A stretch of 64,000 nucleotides of DNA, taken from assembly GCF_009767585.1 (NCBI RefSeq), contig NZ_WSNW01000001.1, positions 1,580,090 through 1,644,089 of the forward strand, given 5' to 3'. The DNA comes from Coprobacillus cateniformis (GTDB lineage: Bacteria > Bacillota_I > Bacilli_A > Erysipelotrichales > Coprobacillaceae). Shown in pieces: positions 42,384 to 51,856 of the stretch. Within the stretch, counting starts at the first letter, position 1, and each line of letters opens with the position of its first letter. Under the pieces are notes generated by a model. The model was not told the origin of the DNA, made no database searches, and saw only the letters and a program-made list of their open reading frames with translations. Position numbers and translations under genes: made by a program.

Positions 42384-42975
42384 ATAGTTTCTTTCTTCCT
42401 TCTAGAGATTTCAATAGAGTTAATTCGTCAGCATAATCCAAATTCCCCCCGATTGGGAGTCCATTTGCAATTCTTGAAGCTGGTATGTTTTGTTTAGCTA
42501 ATAACTTAGCCAAGAATAACGCTGTTGTCTCCCCTTCTCTTGTCGGATTTGTAGCAATTATGACTTCTTTGATATTTTCATCTAATCTATCGAATAAAGT
42601 CTGAATATTTAAGTCATCTATTGTTTTTCCATCCATTATCGACATTGTTCCATGTAAAACATGATACAATCCTCGATATTCTTTTAGTTTTTCCATTGCA
42701 AATACATCCTTAGGTGATTCCACAACACAGATTGTCGTTTGATCTCGCTGTTGGTCTAGACATATTTCACAAAGTTCACCTTCACAAATATGACCACATC
42801 TTTGACAATATTGAATATTACTTTTAAAATCAATTAATGCTTGTGAGAACCTTTGTACCTGATCGTCATCCATTGCCAGAATATGATAGACCATTCTCTC
42901 AGCACCTTTTGTTCCTATTCCAGGTAACATCTTAAAACATTCAACTAACTCTTCAAAACTATTAGGATATTCCAT
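42382..42975 (-). CDS. recR: Recombination mediator RecR
   Basis: A 197-residue protein with the helix-hairpin-helix PGIGTKGAERM, a four-cysteine zinc module CQRCGHICEGELCEIC, the Toprim segment TICVVESPKDVFAMEK and the C-terminal ATNPTREGETTALFLAKLL. It acts with RecF (also in this window) and RecO to load RecA on gapped DNA. Start overlaps the ybaB stop by one base. Confidence 0.96.
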   Translation of the reverse strand: MEYPNSFEELVECFKMLPGIGTKGAERMVYHILAMDDDQVQRFSQALIDFKSNIQYCQRCGHICEGELCEICLDQQRDQTTICVVESPKDVFAMEKLKEYRGLYHVLHGTMSIMDGKTIDDLNIQTLFDRLDENIKEVIIATNPTREGETTALFLAKLLAKQNIPASRIANGLPIGGNLDYADELTLLKSLEGRKKL

Positions 42976-43283
42976 TATAAGAATGCAGATACATCTACGC
43001 CATTAGTAACTTTATTGACTGTATCTTCTCTTTCATCATTAATCTTTTTAATCATTTGATTCAAAGTAATCATTAATAGATCTTGAACATCTTCTTGATG
43101 TTCAGTACACATCATAGATTGATCAATATGTAATTCTGTTATTTCAAGACTTCCTTTGATTTTACCAGTAATAATATCATTTTGAGAAGCAATATCAAAT
43201 TCCTTCTCATCAAATTCTTTCTTTGCCTTAGCCACTTTCTTTTGCATTTGTTGGGCTTGTTGTACTAAGTTAGCAAAATTCAT
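42975..43283 (-). CDS. YbaB/EbfC nucleoid-associated protein
   Basis: A 102-residue protein with an N-terminal helical LVQQAQQMQKKVAKAKKE and the YbaB beta core G-K-I-K-G-S-L-E-I-T and D-L-L-M-I-T-L-N-Q. It is a dimeric DNA-binding protein always found between dnaX and recR in Firmicutes. Two bases separate it from dnaX. Confidence 0.93.
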   Translation of the reverse strand: MNFANLVQQAQQMQKKVAKAKKEFDEKEFDIASQNDIITGKIKGSLEITELHIDQSMMCTEHQEDVQDLLMITLNQMIKKINDEREDTVNKVTNGVDVSAFL

Positions 43284-43285
43284 TT

Positions 43286-45145
43286 TTAATCCTCCTTAAA
43301 CTCTACAATATCACCAAATAATTTAACTGCAAATTCTTGAGCCTCATTTAAATCAACATGATCTAAATCATGAGAATCAATATGTTTAAGAGTTAAATTA
43401 TGTGGTTCAGGGAGTTGTCCTCTCTTTTTTAAATCAATAAACTGACTACGCATTTGAATCCATTCATCCTGCTGAATAGCTACAAACCGATATTCTTGTC
43501 CAAGTATTTCTGTTAAAAAAGAACTCAACTGTTTATAATTCTTATAATAATTAACGGCATTAACAGCTGGTTGGAATTCAAAAGCAATAATAAAACCACC
43601 TGGGCAAGCAGCAACAGCTGTACCATCACAAAGCATACCTGCACTCTTAGCTGTATTTAAGTTAGCCAAATAGCGCTTAATAATTGGCCATCTCTCTTGA
43701 ATACTTTCCAGTATTTCTCTTCGTGCCTGTACAAGAATATTCATAATATCTGCACGATCTACTTTTATATCATTATCTATGCTTTGTTCCACATCCTCTT
43801 GTTTCTCAAACTCGAATGTAGGAATATCCTCTTGAATAATATCTTGAGATTCTTCTAAGATTAGCTCCTCTTCAATTAATGGTTCACCTATTTGTTCATC
43901 AATATCCTCATAGATAACTTGATTACTGTTATTTTGAGATTGTAAAATGGGTTTATCCATTTCAATAACTTCTCCCATTGCTTCTGTATTAACCTCTTGA
44001 GTTTCGTTCACATATTGGATAGATTCTGTTTGAGGAATATCTACTTTATCAATGAGTTCTCCATTTTTCGATTGAACTTGATTACACATTTTTAACAAGG
44101 CTAACTCAAAATATATAGCTGGATTAATAACTTTAGCATATTTTTCACTTGCATCCATTAAAACATCAATGAATGCAAATGCTTCATCACATGATATATA
44201 AGGCACTATCATATCTAAATAATATTGTGAAAGAACAAATAATATAGAACTATCACTTGTATTTCTATAGATAATAATATCTTTTAAAATATCAACTAAA
44301 TCCAATGTTAATCTCTTAATATCAATACCATTTGTTTTCATTTCATCCAAAATAAATAATGATTTCTTCATATCTTTAGACAAAAGAACCTTTATGAAAT
44401 CAATTTTATTTTCTAATGATACAATTCCATATATATGATTAACATCTTGTACTGTTAGATGTTGATCATTATATGCCAAACATTGCTCTAATATTGATAA
44501 TGCATCTCTCATTCCACCATCTGCAAGCTTTGCAATCATTTCTAAAGCTTCATCATCACAAATATAGTTTTCTTGTTCAACTACGCTTTTCATACGATTA
44601 ACGATTTCAGTTAAACTCAATTTCATAAAATCAAATCTTTGACAACGAGATATAATTGTTGGCAAAATTTTATGAGGTTCTGTTGTTGCAAGAATAAAAA
44701 CAACATGTGCTGGTGGCTCCTCTAATGTCTTTAATAAGGCATTAAAGGCACCTGTAGACATCATATGTACCTCATCAATAATATAAACCTTGTACTTACC
44801 TTGAGTAGGAGCATATTTGACTTTATCAATCAAATTTCTCACCTCATCAACTCCATTATTACTAGCTGCATCTATCTCTATAACATCAGGATGATTACCT
44901 GAAGCGATCTCTTTACAATTCTCACATTCATCACATGGTTTTGGATTACCAGTACAGTTGATTGCTTTTGCTAATAATTTTGCAATTGTTGTTTTTCCAG
45001 TACCTCGAGGTCCACAAAACAAATAGGCATGAGCAATTTTATTTTCTTCAACAGCATGTCTCAATGTTGTAATAATATGTTCTTGTCCAGCAACTTCGTC
45101 AAACCTTTGTGGACGATAAACTCTATATAATGTTTTATATGCCAT
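43286..45145 (-). CDS. dnaX: DNA polymerase III subunits gamma/tau
   Basis: A 619-residue AAA+ clamp-loader ATPase: HAYLFCGPRGTGKTTIAKLL (Walker A), zinc cysteines in CTGNPKPCDECENC, IDEVHMMSTGAFNALLKTLEEPP (Walker B) and an SRC motif in TIISRCQRFDF. The C-terminal half (about 370-480) is acidic and Gln/Ile-rich, then a polymerase-binding domain V follows. The only AAAAAAG slippery run noticed is near the very 3' end (43424-43430), too late to make a gamma form by frameshift. SRP RNA and tadA lie upstream. Confidence 0.95.
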   Translation of the reverse strand: MAYKTLYRVYRPQRFDEVAGQEHIITTLRHAVEENKIAHAYLFCGPRGTGKTTIAKLLAKAINCTGNPKPCDECENCKEIASGNHPDVIEIDAASNNGVDEVRNLIDKVKYAPTQGKYKVYIIDEVHMMSTGAFNALLKTLEEPPAHVVFILATTEPHKILPTIISRCQRFDFMKLSLTEIVNRMKSVVEQENYICDDEALEMIAKLADGGMRDALSILEQCLAYNDQHLTVQDVNHIYGIVSLENKIDFIKVLLSKDMKKSLFILDEMKTNGIDIKRLTLDLVDILKDIIIYRNTSDSSILFVLSQYYLDMIVPYISCDEAFAFIDVLMDASEKYAKVINPAIYFELALLKMCNQVQSKNGELIDKVDIPQTESIQYVNETQEVNTEAMGEVIEMDKPILQSQNNSNQVIYEDIDEQIGEPLIEEELILEESQDIIQEDIPTFEFEKQEDVEQSIDNDIKVDRADIMNILVQARREILESIQERWPIIKRYLANLNTAKSAGMLCDGTAVAACPGGFIIAFEFQPAVNAVNYYKNYKQLSSFLTEILGQEYRFVAIQQDEWIQMRSQFIDLKKRGQLPEPHNLTLKHIDSHDLDHVDLNEAQEFAVKLFGDIVEFKED

Positions 45146-45189
45146 AATATCAACTCCTTTGTCAATTATAGCATATTTTATTTATCATC

Positions 45190-45222
45190 AAAAGATAATA
45201 AAAAGATATCTTCTTGATATCT
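45190..45222 (-). terminator. Terminator of tadA
   Basis: AAGATATC and GATATCTT around AAGAA, followed by TTTATT on the minus strand, just after the stop codon. Confidence 0.7.
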
Positions 45223-45225
45223 TGA

Positions 45226-45672
45226 TTAAAAACGATGTCTCTTTGATTTAAAATAATCGGAAATCAATTGACAACAGTCTTCTTCTAATATTCCAGATGT
45301 AATATCAGGATAATGATTAAATGTATGATTATGAAGATATTGAGAAATTCCGTGCCAACGTTGACCACTTGCTCCATACACGACTTTAGCAATACGGCTT
45401 TGAATAATAGCTCCACTACACATCATACAAGGTTCTAATGTAGAATAAAGAGTACAGCCATCCAAATGCCATGTTCCTAATATTTTACAGGCCTTTTGAA
45501 TAGCTAACATCTCAGCATGAGCAGTGACATCTCGCTTTGACTCTTTTTGATTATAAGCAGATGCGATAACACAATCATCCTTAACAATAATAGCACCTAT
45601 AGGAACTTCATCAATATCTTTTGCTTTTATTGCTTCTTGATAAGCTAATTTCATATACTCAATATCAGTCAT
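45226..45672 (-). CDS. tadA: tRNA-specific adenosine deaminase
   Basis: The 148-residue deaminase has HAEMLAIQKACK (zinc histidine and catalytic glutamate) and TLEPCMMCSGAIIQSRI (P-C-x-x-C zinc cysteines), followed by KVVYGAS. It converts A34 to inosine in tRNA-Arg. Alone it could be a related cytidine/guanine deaminase, but the location beside dnaX and SRP RNA is the standard TadA neighbourhood. Confidence 0.94.
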   Translation of the reverse strand: MTDIEYMKLAYQEAIKAKDIDEVPIGAIIVKDDCVIASAYNQKESKRDVTAHAEMLAIQKACKILGTWHLDGCTLYSTLEPCMMCSGAIIQSRIAKVVYGASGQRWHGISQYLHNHTFNHYPDITSGILEEDCCQLISDYFKSKRHRF

Positions 45673-45691
45673 ACAAATTAATCTCCTTTAA

Positions 45692-45780
45692 AAAAGCCAC
45701 TACACATAAACGGACATTCTTAATGCTGCTACCTTCCGGTCCTGACATGGTTCGAAGCCGCCTATTGTAATGGCAAGACT
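45692..45780 (-). ncRNA. ffs: Small signal recognition particle RNA
   Basis: On the minus strand the apical SRP domain is visible as CATGTCAGGACCGGAAGGTA followed by GCAGCATT, with outer stem arms GTCTTGCCATTAC and GTAGTGGC and a terminal T run. It is the 4.5S-like type without an Alu domain. It binds Ffh and targets membrane proteins. Located between dlt genes and tadA, as in many Firmicutes. Confidence 0.93.
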
Positions 45781-45812
45781 TATTATATCATATTTGATAA
45801 ACAAATCAATAT

Positions 45813-46796
45813 CTATAATAATTTATTCTTTTTCATAAATGATTGGTAATCTAAATTCCATTGATTATAGGCATTGTCCTGACGATGATCGATCAAATGA
45901 TAATTCTCAATTAAATATTTACCTAGATACTTTGTCATCTTTTTAGCACCATTATAATTCAAATGATTGCCCCCATCCCTTGTGTCAGTTAGCCAATTAA
46001 ACCCAGTATCATATTGATTAACATTAAAATCTATAAAAGGAACATTATATTGATCAGCAAGTTTTTGAACTGCCTTATGACGATCTATAGTTCCTGTCGT
46101 TGCAGAAGGATACCAAACCAATAGAACATCTGCTCCATGATTTTTGGCTAATTCTATTGTTTTTTTCATATACATTTTTGTTGTCATAGTTATTGTAGAA
46201 TTCTTCTTATTTTTCATATACTTGAATCCTAATTTATTTGGCCTTGCTTTATTATGATAGATATATCCCTTTGACTCAACTCTTGAAATATAAGAAACCT
46301 TATTTGTAAAATCTTCTGTTTTTAAATTTTTCCAGCGACTATGATACTCAAATAATGGAAACTTATTCTTAAGAATATTATTAAATGCATCATCAATATC
46401 ATCTGCTTCATTGCGAGTAAAAAGCTGATCAACTTCTAAAATAACAAGTTTAGGTTTTTGACAGGTAAAAATATCTTTTAGTAAATAATATGCAGAAAAT
46501 ATATTTTGTGAAGGTTCAGCACAAACGTAAGACGTGTAACCATGACTATTCCATAATTCTAAAGGATTCATGGCACTATACAAATCACTATTTCCTAATG
46601 CAAAAATATCTATGCTATTATGTCTTTCACCATAAAACCCTCGTGCATTTTCATATTTAATACCACTTTTTTTTGTATTATTTTTTGGTACAAAGATAGG
46701 CGTTATACACCATAATAAAACTCCACAGATAGATAAGAAGATAACAATTTTAGAGAAATCAATAATATTTTTTTTAACATTTTCTTTTTTATTCAT
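45813..46796 (-). CDS. dltD: DltD-like SGNH hydrolase
   Basis: A 327-residue protein with an N-terminal membrane anchor (about 14-32) and an extracellular SGNH/GDSL domain. IFALGNSDLYSAMNP carries the catalytic serine and RDGGNHLNYNGAKKM the aspartate-histidine pair. It sits last in the dlt operon, eight bases after dltB. DltD moves D-alanine to teichoic acids on the outside. It is shorter than classical DltD (about 400 residues) and resembles the shorter SGNH partners seen with MBOAT genes; the function call rests on the operon. Confidence 0.8.
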   Translation of the reverse strand: MNKKENVKKNIIDFSKIVIFLSICGVLLWCITPIFVPKNNTKKSGIKYENARGFYGERHNSIDIFALGNSDLYSAMNPLELWNSHGYTSYVCAEPSQNIFSAYYLLKDIFTCQKPKLVILEVDQLFTRNEADDIDDAFNNILKNKFPLFEYHSRWKNLKTEDFTNKVSYISRVESKGYIYHNKARPNKLGFKYMKNKKNSTITMTTKMYMKKTIELAKNHGADVLLVWYPSATTGTIDRHKAVQKLADQYNVPFIDFNVNQYDTGFNWLTDTRDGGNHLNYNGAKKMTKYLGKYLIENYHLIDHRQDNAYNQWNLDYQSFMKKNKLL

Positions 46797-46804
46797 ATAT
46801 CCTC

Positions 46805-48385
46805 CTAAAACTGTGCATAAATAAAACTAGCAATGTCATATCCTCTACCATATGCACCAAAAATAATAACAATAAATAATCCAGCAATATAGAAAGTCCA
46901 CCTTGGAACAATATGCCACTTTGCAACACTTTCCCTTATATGAAATCCTTTTTCCTTCATAACTCCAACTATAAAAACAACTATGATGCCAAGAATAACA
47001 ATTAACATATCTAAACTGCTTAAGCCAAGATGAGTTAATGGATGAATTTGAAAACTTATATTTCTAAAACAAGAAATAAACATATCAAAAGCAATAGACA
47101 AATTATCAGCTCTAAAAATCAACATCCCAATATTGACAATAAAAACAGTTCTCAAAATCTGGAAAACTCTAAAATAATTTCTTTCTTTACAAATATGCAA
47201 TTTCTCTGATACCTTAATAAAAACAGGCTCCATAAACATTCCAATAACCATAATCGTATAATAATACATACCATACATAACATATTTTATACTAGCTCCA
47301 TGCCACAATCCATTACATATCCATACAAAAAATAATGCCGTAGTGGCAGGCAAAAGCTTAGAAAAATACTCATTACAATGCTTTCTAACAAAGTGATTAA
47401 ATTTTTTAAAAGGGTTTGACAAAGAAACGCTATAAAATACATAATCTCTTAACCAAGCACCTAAAGTTATGTGCCATCTTTGCCAAAACTCATTAATACT
47501 TTTGGCAAAGAAAGGCTGTCTAAAGTTCTCTGGTAAATTGACACTAAAAATCTGTGCACTACCTCTAACAATATCCATTGCTCCTGAAAATTCTGTATAC
47601 AATTGAATCGTATAAAAAATAACTGCTATAATCACACTTAATCCCGAAAATTTTGTATAATCATTAAAAACATGGTTTACTAACATATTTGCTCTGTCTG
47701 CAATGACAATTTTTTTAAACATTCCCCATAGAATGAGTTGGGCACCCTGTGTTAAATTTACATAATGAAATGAATGTCCTTCAAACAATTGCTGAGCAAC
47801 TTGATCATATCGTGCAATAGGCCCCTCTACAATAGTTGGAAAGAATGCTAAGAATAGAGCAACTCTTCCAAAATTTCTATCAGCCTTATATTTACCTCTA
47901 TAAACATCAATAACATAACTTACTGCTTGTAATGTATAGAAAGATATTCCAAGTGGTAAAAATAATTTTAGCATTGGAATATGCATATTCATATGATCTA
48001 ATAAAGCAAAATTGAGTACATCTCCAAAAAAATTAAAATACTTTAAAAATGCTAATGTTCCAATGTTAATCAATAACATTAAAATCATTACCATTTTCTT
48101 TTGCCATAATAATTTCTCTTTAAATGACTTCTTTTGATCTCTATCTAATAATTTCTTAACACTTTGAAATAAGTCATTAATTTTATCTAGCCATATTGCA
48201 CTTAAATAAACAGTTAATGTTGTCATGAAAAGAAAAACAATTAACCATAAACGACTAGCAGCAATATAATAAAGATAACTTGCACTTAATAAAACCAACC
48301 ACTTATACTTCTTAGGAAACACCGTATAAAGAAGAAAAGTGCTTCCTAAAAAGAGTATTAAATAAACATAAGTTGTATAAGCCAT
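46805..48385 (-). CDS. dltB: MBOAT D-alanyl transferase DltB
   Basis: A 526-residue membrane-bound O-acyltransferase with about eleven helices: PLGISFYTLQAVSYVIDVYRG, EFWQRWHITLGAWLRDYVFYS and the catalytic histidine in WICNGLWHGASIKYVMYG. It passes D-alanine from DltC across the membrane. At 526 residues it is longer than Bacillus DltB (about 395) and closer to AlgI-type MBOAT proteins in length. The company of DltA and DltC fixes the substrate. Confidence 0.88.
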   Translation of the reverse strand: MAYTTYVYLILFLGSTFLLYTVFPKKYKWLVLLSASYLYYIAASRLWLIVFLFMTTLTVYLSAIWLDKINDLFQSVKKLLDRDQKKSFKEKLLWQKKMVMILMLLINIGTLAFLKYFNFFGDVLNFALLDHMNMHIPMLKLFLPLGISFYTLQAVSYVIDVYRGKYKADRNFGRVALFLAFFPTIVEGPIARYDQVAQQLFEGHSFHYVNLTQGAQLILWGMFKKIVIADRANMLVNHVFNDYTKFSGLSVIIAVIFYTIQLYTEFSGAMDIVRGSAQIFSVNLPENFRQPFFAKSINEFWQRWHITLGAWLRDYVFYSVSLSNPFKKFNHFVRKHCNEYFSKLLPATTALFFVWICNGLWHGASIKYVMYGMYYYTIMVIGMFMEPVFIKVSEKLHICKERNYFRVFQILRTVFIVNIGMLIFRADNLSIAFDMFISCFRNISFQIHPLTHLGLSSLDMLIVILGIIVVFIVGVMKEKGFHIRESVAKWHIVPRWTFYIAGLFIVIIFGAYGRGYDIASFIYAQF

Positions 48386-48386
48386 A

Positions 48387-48617
48387 CTATCCTTCGTCTT
48401 GTAAACGTGTAATTAATGCATAAATTGTTTCAATAGATTTAAAATTTTCAGGCAATATATCTAAAGGTGTGATTTCGATATCAAACTCATCATTCAATTC
48501 AACTGTTAAATTCATAACATCTAATGAATCTAACAACCTATCTTCAATTAAATTTTTCTCATTTTCAAAATCAACTCCAGGTTTCAAACCCTTTAAAATA
48601 TCTAATAATTCTTCCAC
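48387..48617 (-). CDS. dltC: D-alanyl carrier protein DltC
   Basis: From a GTG at 48617, eight bases after GGGAGG and one base after the dltA stop codon, the protein has 76 residues. The phosphopantetheine serine is in DRLLDSLDVMNLTVEL, and the rest matches an acyl-carrier fold. A longer in-frame ATG start overlapping dltA lacks a site. It carries D-alanine activated by DltA. Placed between dltA and dltB rather than after dltB. Confidence 0.9.
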   Translation of the reverse strand: MEELLDILKGLKPGVDFENEKNLIEDRLLDSLDVMNLTVELNDEFDIEITPLDILPENFKSIETIYALITRLQDEG

Positions 48618-48618
48618 T

Positions 48619-50130
48619 TTATTTTCCTCCCAATTCTTCATAATGACCCTTAAGCCATTTTCTATCAATTTTTCCGTTCTGATTATATGGCATTACTTTT
48701 ACTTTGACAATAACATTCGGTTTCATGTAGTCTGGAACTCTCAACGAAATGCCTTCCATAATACTAATATCATCAATTTTCCCAGTATATATCAAAACAA
48801 TCTTATCTTTCATTTCATCAAAAATAACTGCACTGCTTTGAATTTTATCTAAAGAATTCACAGCTGCCTCAATTTCTCCTAACTCAATTCGATAACCCAT
48901 ATGTTTAATTTGAAAATCTTTACGAGTTATATAAATAAGTTCACCACTTTCATTATACTTAACAAGATCACCCGTTTTATAAATGATTTCAGGATAAGCC
49001 TTATTTAAAGGATTTTGTACAAAAACTTCTTTTGTTTTCATTTCATTATTATAATAACCCATTGCCAAGAATGACCCTCTTACACATAATTCTCCTTCAC
49101 GATTATCCAAGACTTCATGATTATTCTCATCAAGTAAGAATATATCACAATTATTACAGGACTTACCAATTGGTAAAATTTCATCATCTTTAAATTCCCT
49201 ATCAATAATATAATACGTGCATATATCAGTTGTTTCTGTAGGACCAAATAAGTTTGCATACAAAGCATTTGGAATTTTGTGAATCCAATAATTTAATTGC
49301 TTGGTTGGCATGACCTCTCCAGCAAACAAAACTTTATCTACATAATCCAATGCCATATAATCTAAAACTTTTAGATTTGCAACTATACATAGTGCTGAAG
49401 GTACCCAATAAATGGTGTTTACCTTTTTTATGTTCATATACTCAATCAGTTTAATTGGAAATGAAAATAATGATTTTGGTATAATATGCAAAGTGGCTCC
49501 AGACATAATTGTGCTATACACATCAGAAACAGACATACTGAAGTAAAATGGTGTTTGACTCCCAAACTGAGTTTGATCTGTTATATCAAATGTTTCTTTA
49601 TACCAAGTCGCATAATTGATAACACTACGATGTGATAAAATAGCACCTTTAGGAACACCAGTTGAGCCAGAGGTAAACAAAGCGTATAAAGGATCAGTAT
49701 CGATCATCTGTTGTCTAATAAGAGATAACCCATCTTCATCAATATTAATATTGATGAGGTCTTCAAAATAATAGACTTTGTCATGAAGTTTTTGTGCAAC
49801 TTCCTGATGTTGATAATCTGATACTAAAGCAAGTGGCTGTAAAGTCTCAAAAATCTTTTCAATACGATCTAATGGCATCATTGAATCAATAACCACATAG
49901 AAATTACCACTATAAACAACTCCAAAAAAAGCTGTTAAACTCTCTACTGTTTTATCCATAAGAACTGCAATAGGTTGTCTTGTTTTATGAAGTTCTAATA
50001 ATTGAGTTCCGATTTTTTTAGAATATTGAATACATTCTCCATATGTTAATTCTCTATTTTGATCAGTAAATACTGATTTTGTAAAATATTTATTTGATGA
50101 TTCTTCTAAATACTCTAAAATATTTTTCAT
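48619..50130 (-). CDS. dltA: D-alanine--D-alanyl carrier protein ligase DltA
   Basis: From the ATG at 50130 (AGGTG site) the protein has 503 residues of the adenylation superfamily: LFTSGSTGVPKGAILSHRS (P-loop A3), NLFGPTETTDICTYY (A5), IYKTGDLVKYNESGELIYI (A7) and a late NGKIDRKWLKG with the catalytic lysine. It activates D-alanine as adenylate and loads DltC. First in the operon. The small upstream dltX gene is not seen in the 85 bases before it. Confidence 0.93.
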   Translation of the reverse strand: MKNILEYLEESSNKYFTKSVFTDQNRELTYGECIQYSKKIGTQLLELHKTRQPIAVLMDKTVESLTAFFGVVYSGNFYVVIDSMMPLDRIEKIFETLQPLALVSDYQHQEVAQKLHDKVYYFEDLININIDEDGLSLIRQQMIDTDPLYALFTSGSTGVPKGAILSHRSVINYATWYKETFDITDQTQFGSQTPFYFSMSVSDVYSTIMSGATLHIIPKSLFSFPIKLIEYMNIKKVNTIYWVPSALCIVANLKVLDYMALDYVDKVLFAGEVMPTKQLNYWIHKIPNALYANLFGPTETTDICTYYIIDREFKDDEILPIGKSCNNCDIFLLDENNHEVLDNREGELCVRGSFLAMGYYNNEMKTKEVFVQNPLNKAYPEIIYKTGDLVKYNESGELIYITRKDFQIKHMGYRIELGEIEAAVNSLDKIQSSAVIFDEMKDKIVLIYTGKIDDISIMEGISLRVPDYMKPNVIVKVKVMPYNQNGKIDRKWLKGHYEELGGK

Positions 50131-50218
50131 CAATTCACCTACTTTCTCTTTAAGCATTTATAATATTAACAGACTCGTGTGTATATCTTGTGAAAAAATT
50201 TATAAGAATTTCTAAAGA

Positions 50219-50243
50219 AAAAGAATGACAAATGTCACTCTTT
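50219..50243 (-). terminator. Terminator of serS
   Basis: AAGAGTGACA and TGTCATTCTT around TT on the minus strand, followed by TTTCTTT, overlapping the stop codon. Confidence 0.75.
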
Positions 50244-51520
50244 TAACAAATCTTATCTTTTCCACCCATATATGGACGTAAAGCCTTAGGAATATCAATT
50301 GTTCCATCTTCGTTATAATTATTTTCAATAAAGGCAATTAATGCACGTGTACTTGCAAGAACTGTATTATTCAAAGTTGCCACATAATAAGTTCCTTCCT
50401 GCCCTTTAGTACGAATACCTAAACGTCTTGCCTGAGCATCACCTAAAGTTGAACAAGACCCTACTTCAAAATACTTTTGTTGTCGAGGAGACCATGCTTC
50501 AACATCACAAGACTTTTCTTTCAAATCAGCTAAATCACCACTACAACATTCTAGTGTTCTCACAGGAATATCTAGGCTTCTAAACAATTCAACAGTATAT
50601 GACCACATCTTATCATACCATTCCATTGCATCTTCTGGCTTACATAAAACAACCATTTCTTGTTTTTCAAATTGATGAACTCTGTAGATACCTCTTTCTT
50701 CAATACCATGAGCTCCAACTTCCTTTCTAAAACATGGAGAATAAGAAGTCATTGTAATTGGTAAATCATCTTCCTTAACAATTTGATCCTTAAACTTACC
50801 AATCATACTATGTTCACTTGTCCCAATTAAATATAAGTCTTCACCTTCAATTTTATACATCATTGCATCCATTTCTTCAAAAGACATGACACCAGTAACA
50901 ACATCACTTCTTATCATAAATGGTGGAATACAATAAGTAAAACCTTTATCAATCATGAAATCTCGAGCATAAGAAATCATTGCAGAAGATAATCTTGCTA
51001 TATCACCCATTAAATAATAGAAGCCATTCCCACTTGTTCTACCACTTGCATCTTTATCTAATCCATTAAATTTAGTAATAATATCAGCATGATATGGAAT
51101 TTCATATGCTGGCACAATAGGCTCTCCATATTTTTGAATCTCTACATTTTCACTATCGTCTTTTCCAACTGGAACAGAATCATCAATAAAATTAGGAATT
51201 TTCATCATAATTTCTTTCAATTTTGGACCTAATTCAATCTCTTTTTCTTCCAACTCTTTTAATAATTTAGCCATTTCATTGACTTTTTCCTTATTTTGTT
51301 CAGCTAAATCTTTTTTTCCTTCACGCATAAATTGACCAATCTCTTTAGATAATTTATTACGCATAGCACGAAGTTCACTCGCTTTTGTTAAAGTTTCACG
51401 ATAAACTTTATCTAAATCAAAAGCCTCATCTACTAAATGTAAACGATCATGTTGAAATTTTTTCTTCATATTTTCTTTGACAAGTTCAGGATTTTCTCTT
51501 AATTTTGCAATATCAATCAT
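50243..51520 (-). CDS. serS: Seryl-tRNA synthetase
   Basis: From the ATG at 51520 (AAGGAGAGAG) the protein has 425 residues. It starts MIDIAKLRENPELVKENMKK and has the antiparallel coiled-coil arm (about 28-105). The class II core contains YLIGTSEHSMIGKF, PCFRKEVGAHGIEERGIYR (motif 2) and LNNTVLASTRALIAFIENN (motif 3). It charges tRNA-Ser. A T-box leader lies immediately upstream. Confidence 0.96.
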   Translation of the reverse strand: MIDIAKLRENPELVKENMKKKFQHDRLHLVDEAFDLDKVYRETLTKASELRAMRNKLSKEIGQFMREGKKDLAEQNKEKVNEMAKLLKELEEKEIELGPKLKEIMMKIPNFIDDSVPVGKDDSENVEIQKYGEPIVPAYEIPYHADIITKFNGLDKDASGRTSGNGFYYLMGDIARLSSAMISYARDFMIDKGFTYCIPPFMIRSDVVTGVMSFEEMDAMMYKIEGEDLYLIGTSEHSMIGKFKDQIVKEDDLPITMTSYSPCFRKEVGAHGIEERGIYRVHQFEKQEMVVLCKPEDAMEWYDKMWSYTVELFRSLDIPVRTLECCSGDLADLKEKSCDVEAWSPRQQKYFEVGSCSTLGDAQARRLGIRTKGQEGTYYVATLNNTVLASTRALIAFIENNYNEDGTIDIPKALRPYMGGKDKIC

Positions 51521-51540
51521 TTTATCTCTCTCCTTATTAT

Positions 51541-51760
51541 AAAATAAAAACACCTCTTCAAGGGACGAATATCTCGTGGTGCCACCCTACTTCATATCAA
51601 TATGATATCTTTATATGAGATAACGGTTCATCCGGAAGTGATTAACTTCTCTTGTTGGGAGATTTCAATAATAAACTATCCTGATTTACACCAACCATCA
51701 GTTCTCTATAATAACTCTATTATTTACTTATCCAACGCATCGATTTAACACATAGATTAT
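51541..51760 (-). promoter_or_regulatory. T-box leader of serS
   Basis: The minus strand carries the T-box core AGGGTGGCACCACGAG (51573-51588, reversed). A terminator follows whose arms CACCACGA... and ...AGAGGTG precede TTTTTATTTT at about 51541-51550. The upstream 170 bases contain several inverted repeats expected of stem I to stem III. Uncharged tRNA-Ser should favour the antiterminator and turn serS on. The specifier codon was not pinned down. Confidence 0.9.
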
Positions 51761-51815
51761 ACCACAACCATTTAGAAGTTCAATCACATTTACTCTTAAA
51801 ATAAGAGTAAATTAA

Positions 51816-51845
51816 AAAATAGATATAGGTATAAACCCTATATCT
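51816..51845 (-). terminator. Terminator of the symporter gene
   Basis: TAGATATAGG and CCTATATCTA around GTTTATA, followed by TTTTTT on the minus strand. Confidence 0.8.
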
Positions 51846-51856
51846 ACATTTATAGA

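Noticed and set aside
43424..43430. AAAAAAG slippery run in dnaX that might make a gamma subunit
   Set aside because: It lies close to the 3' end, so a frameshift there would not give a short gamma form.
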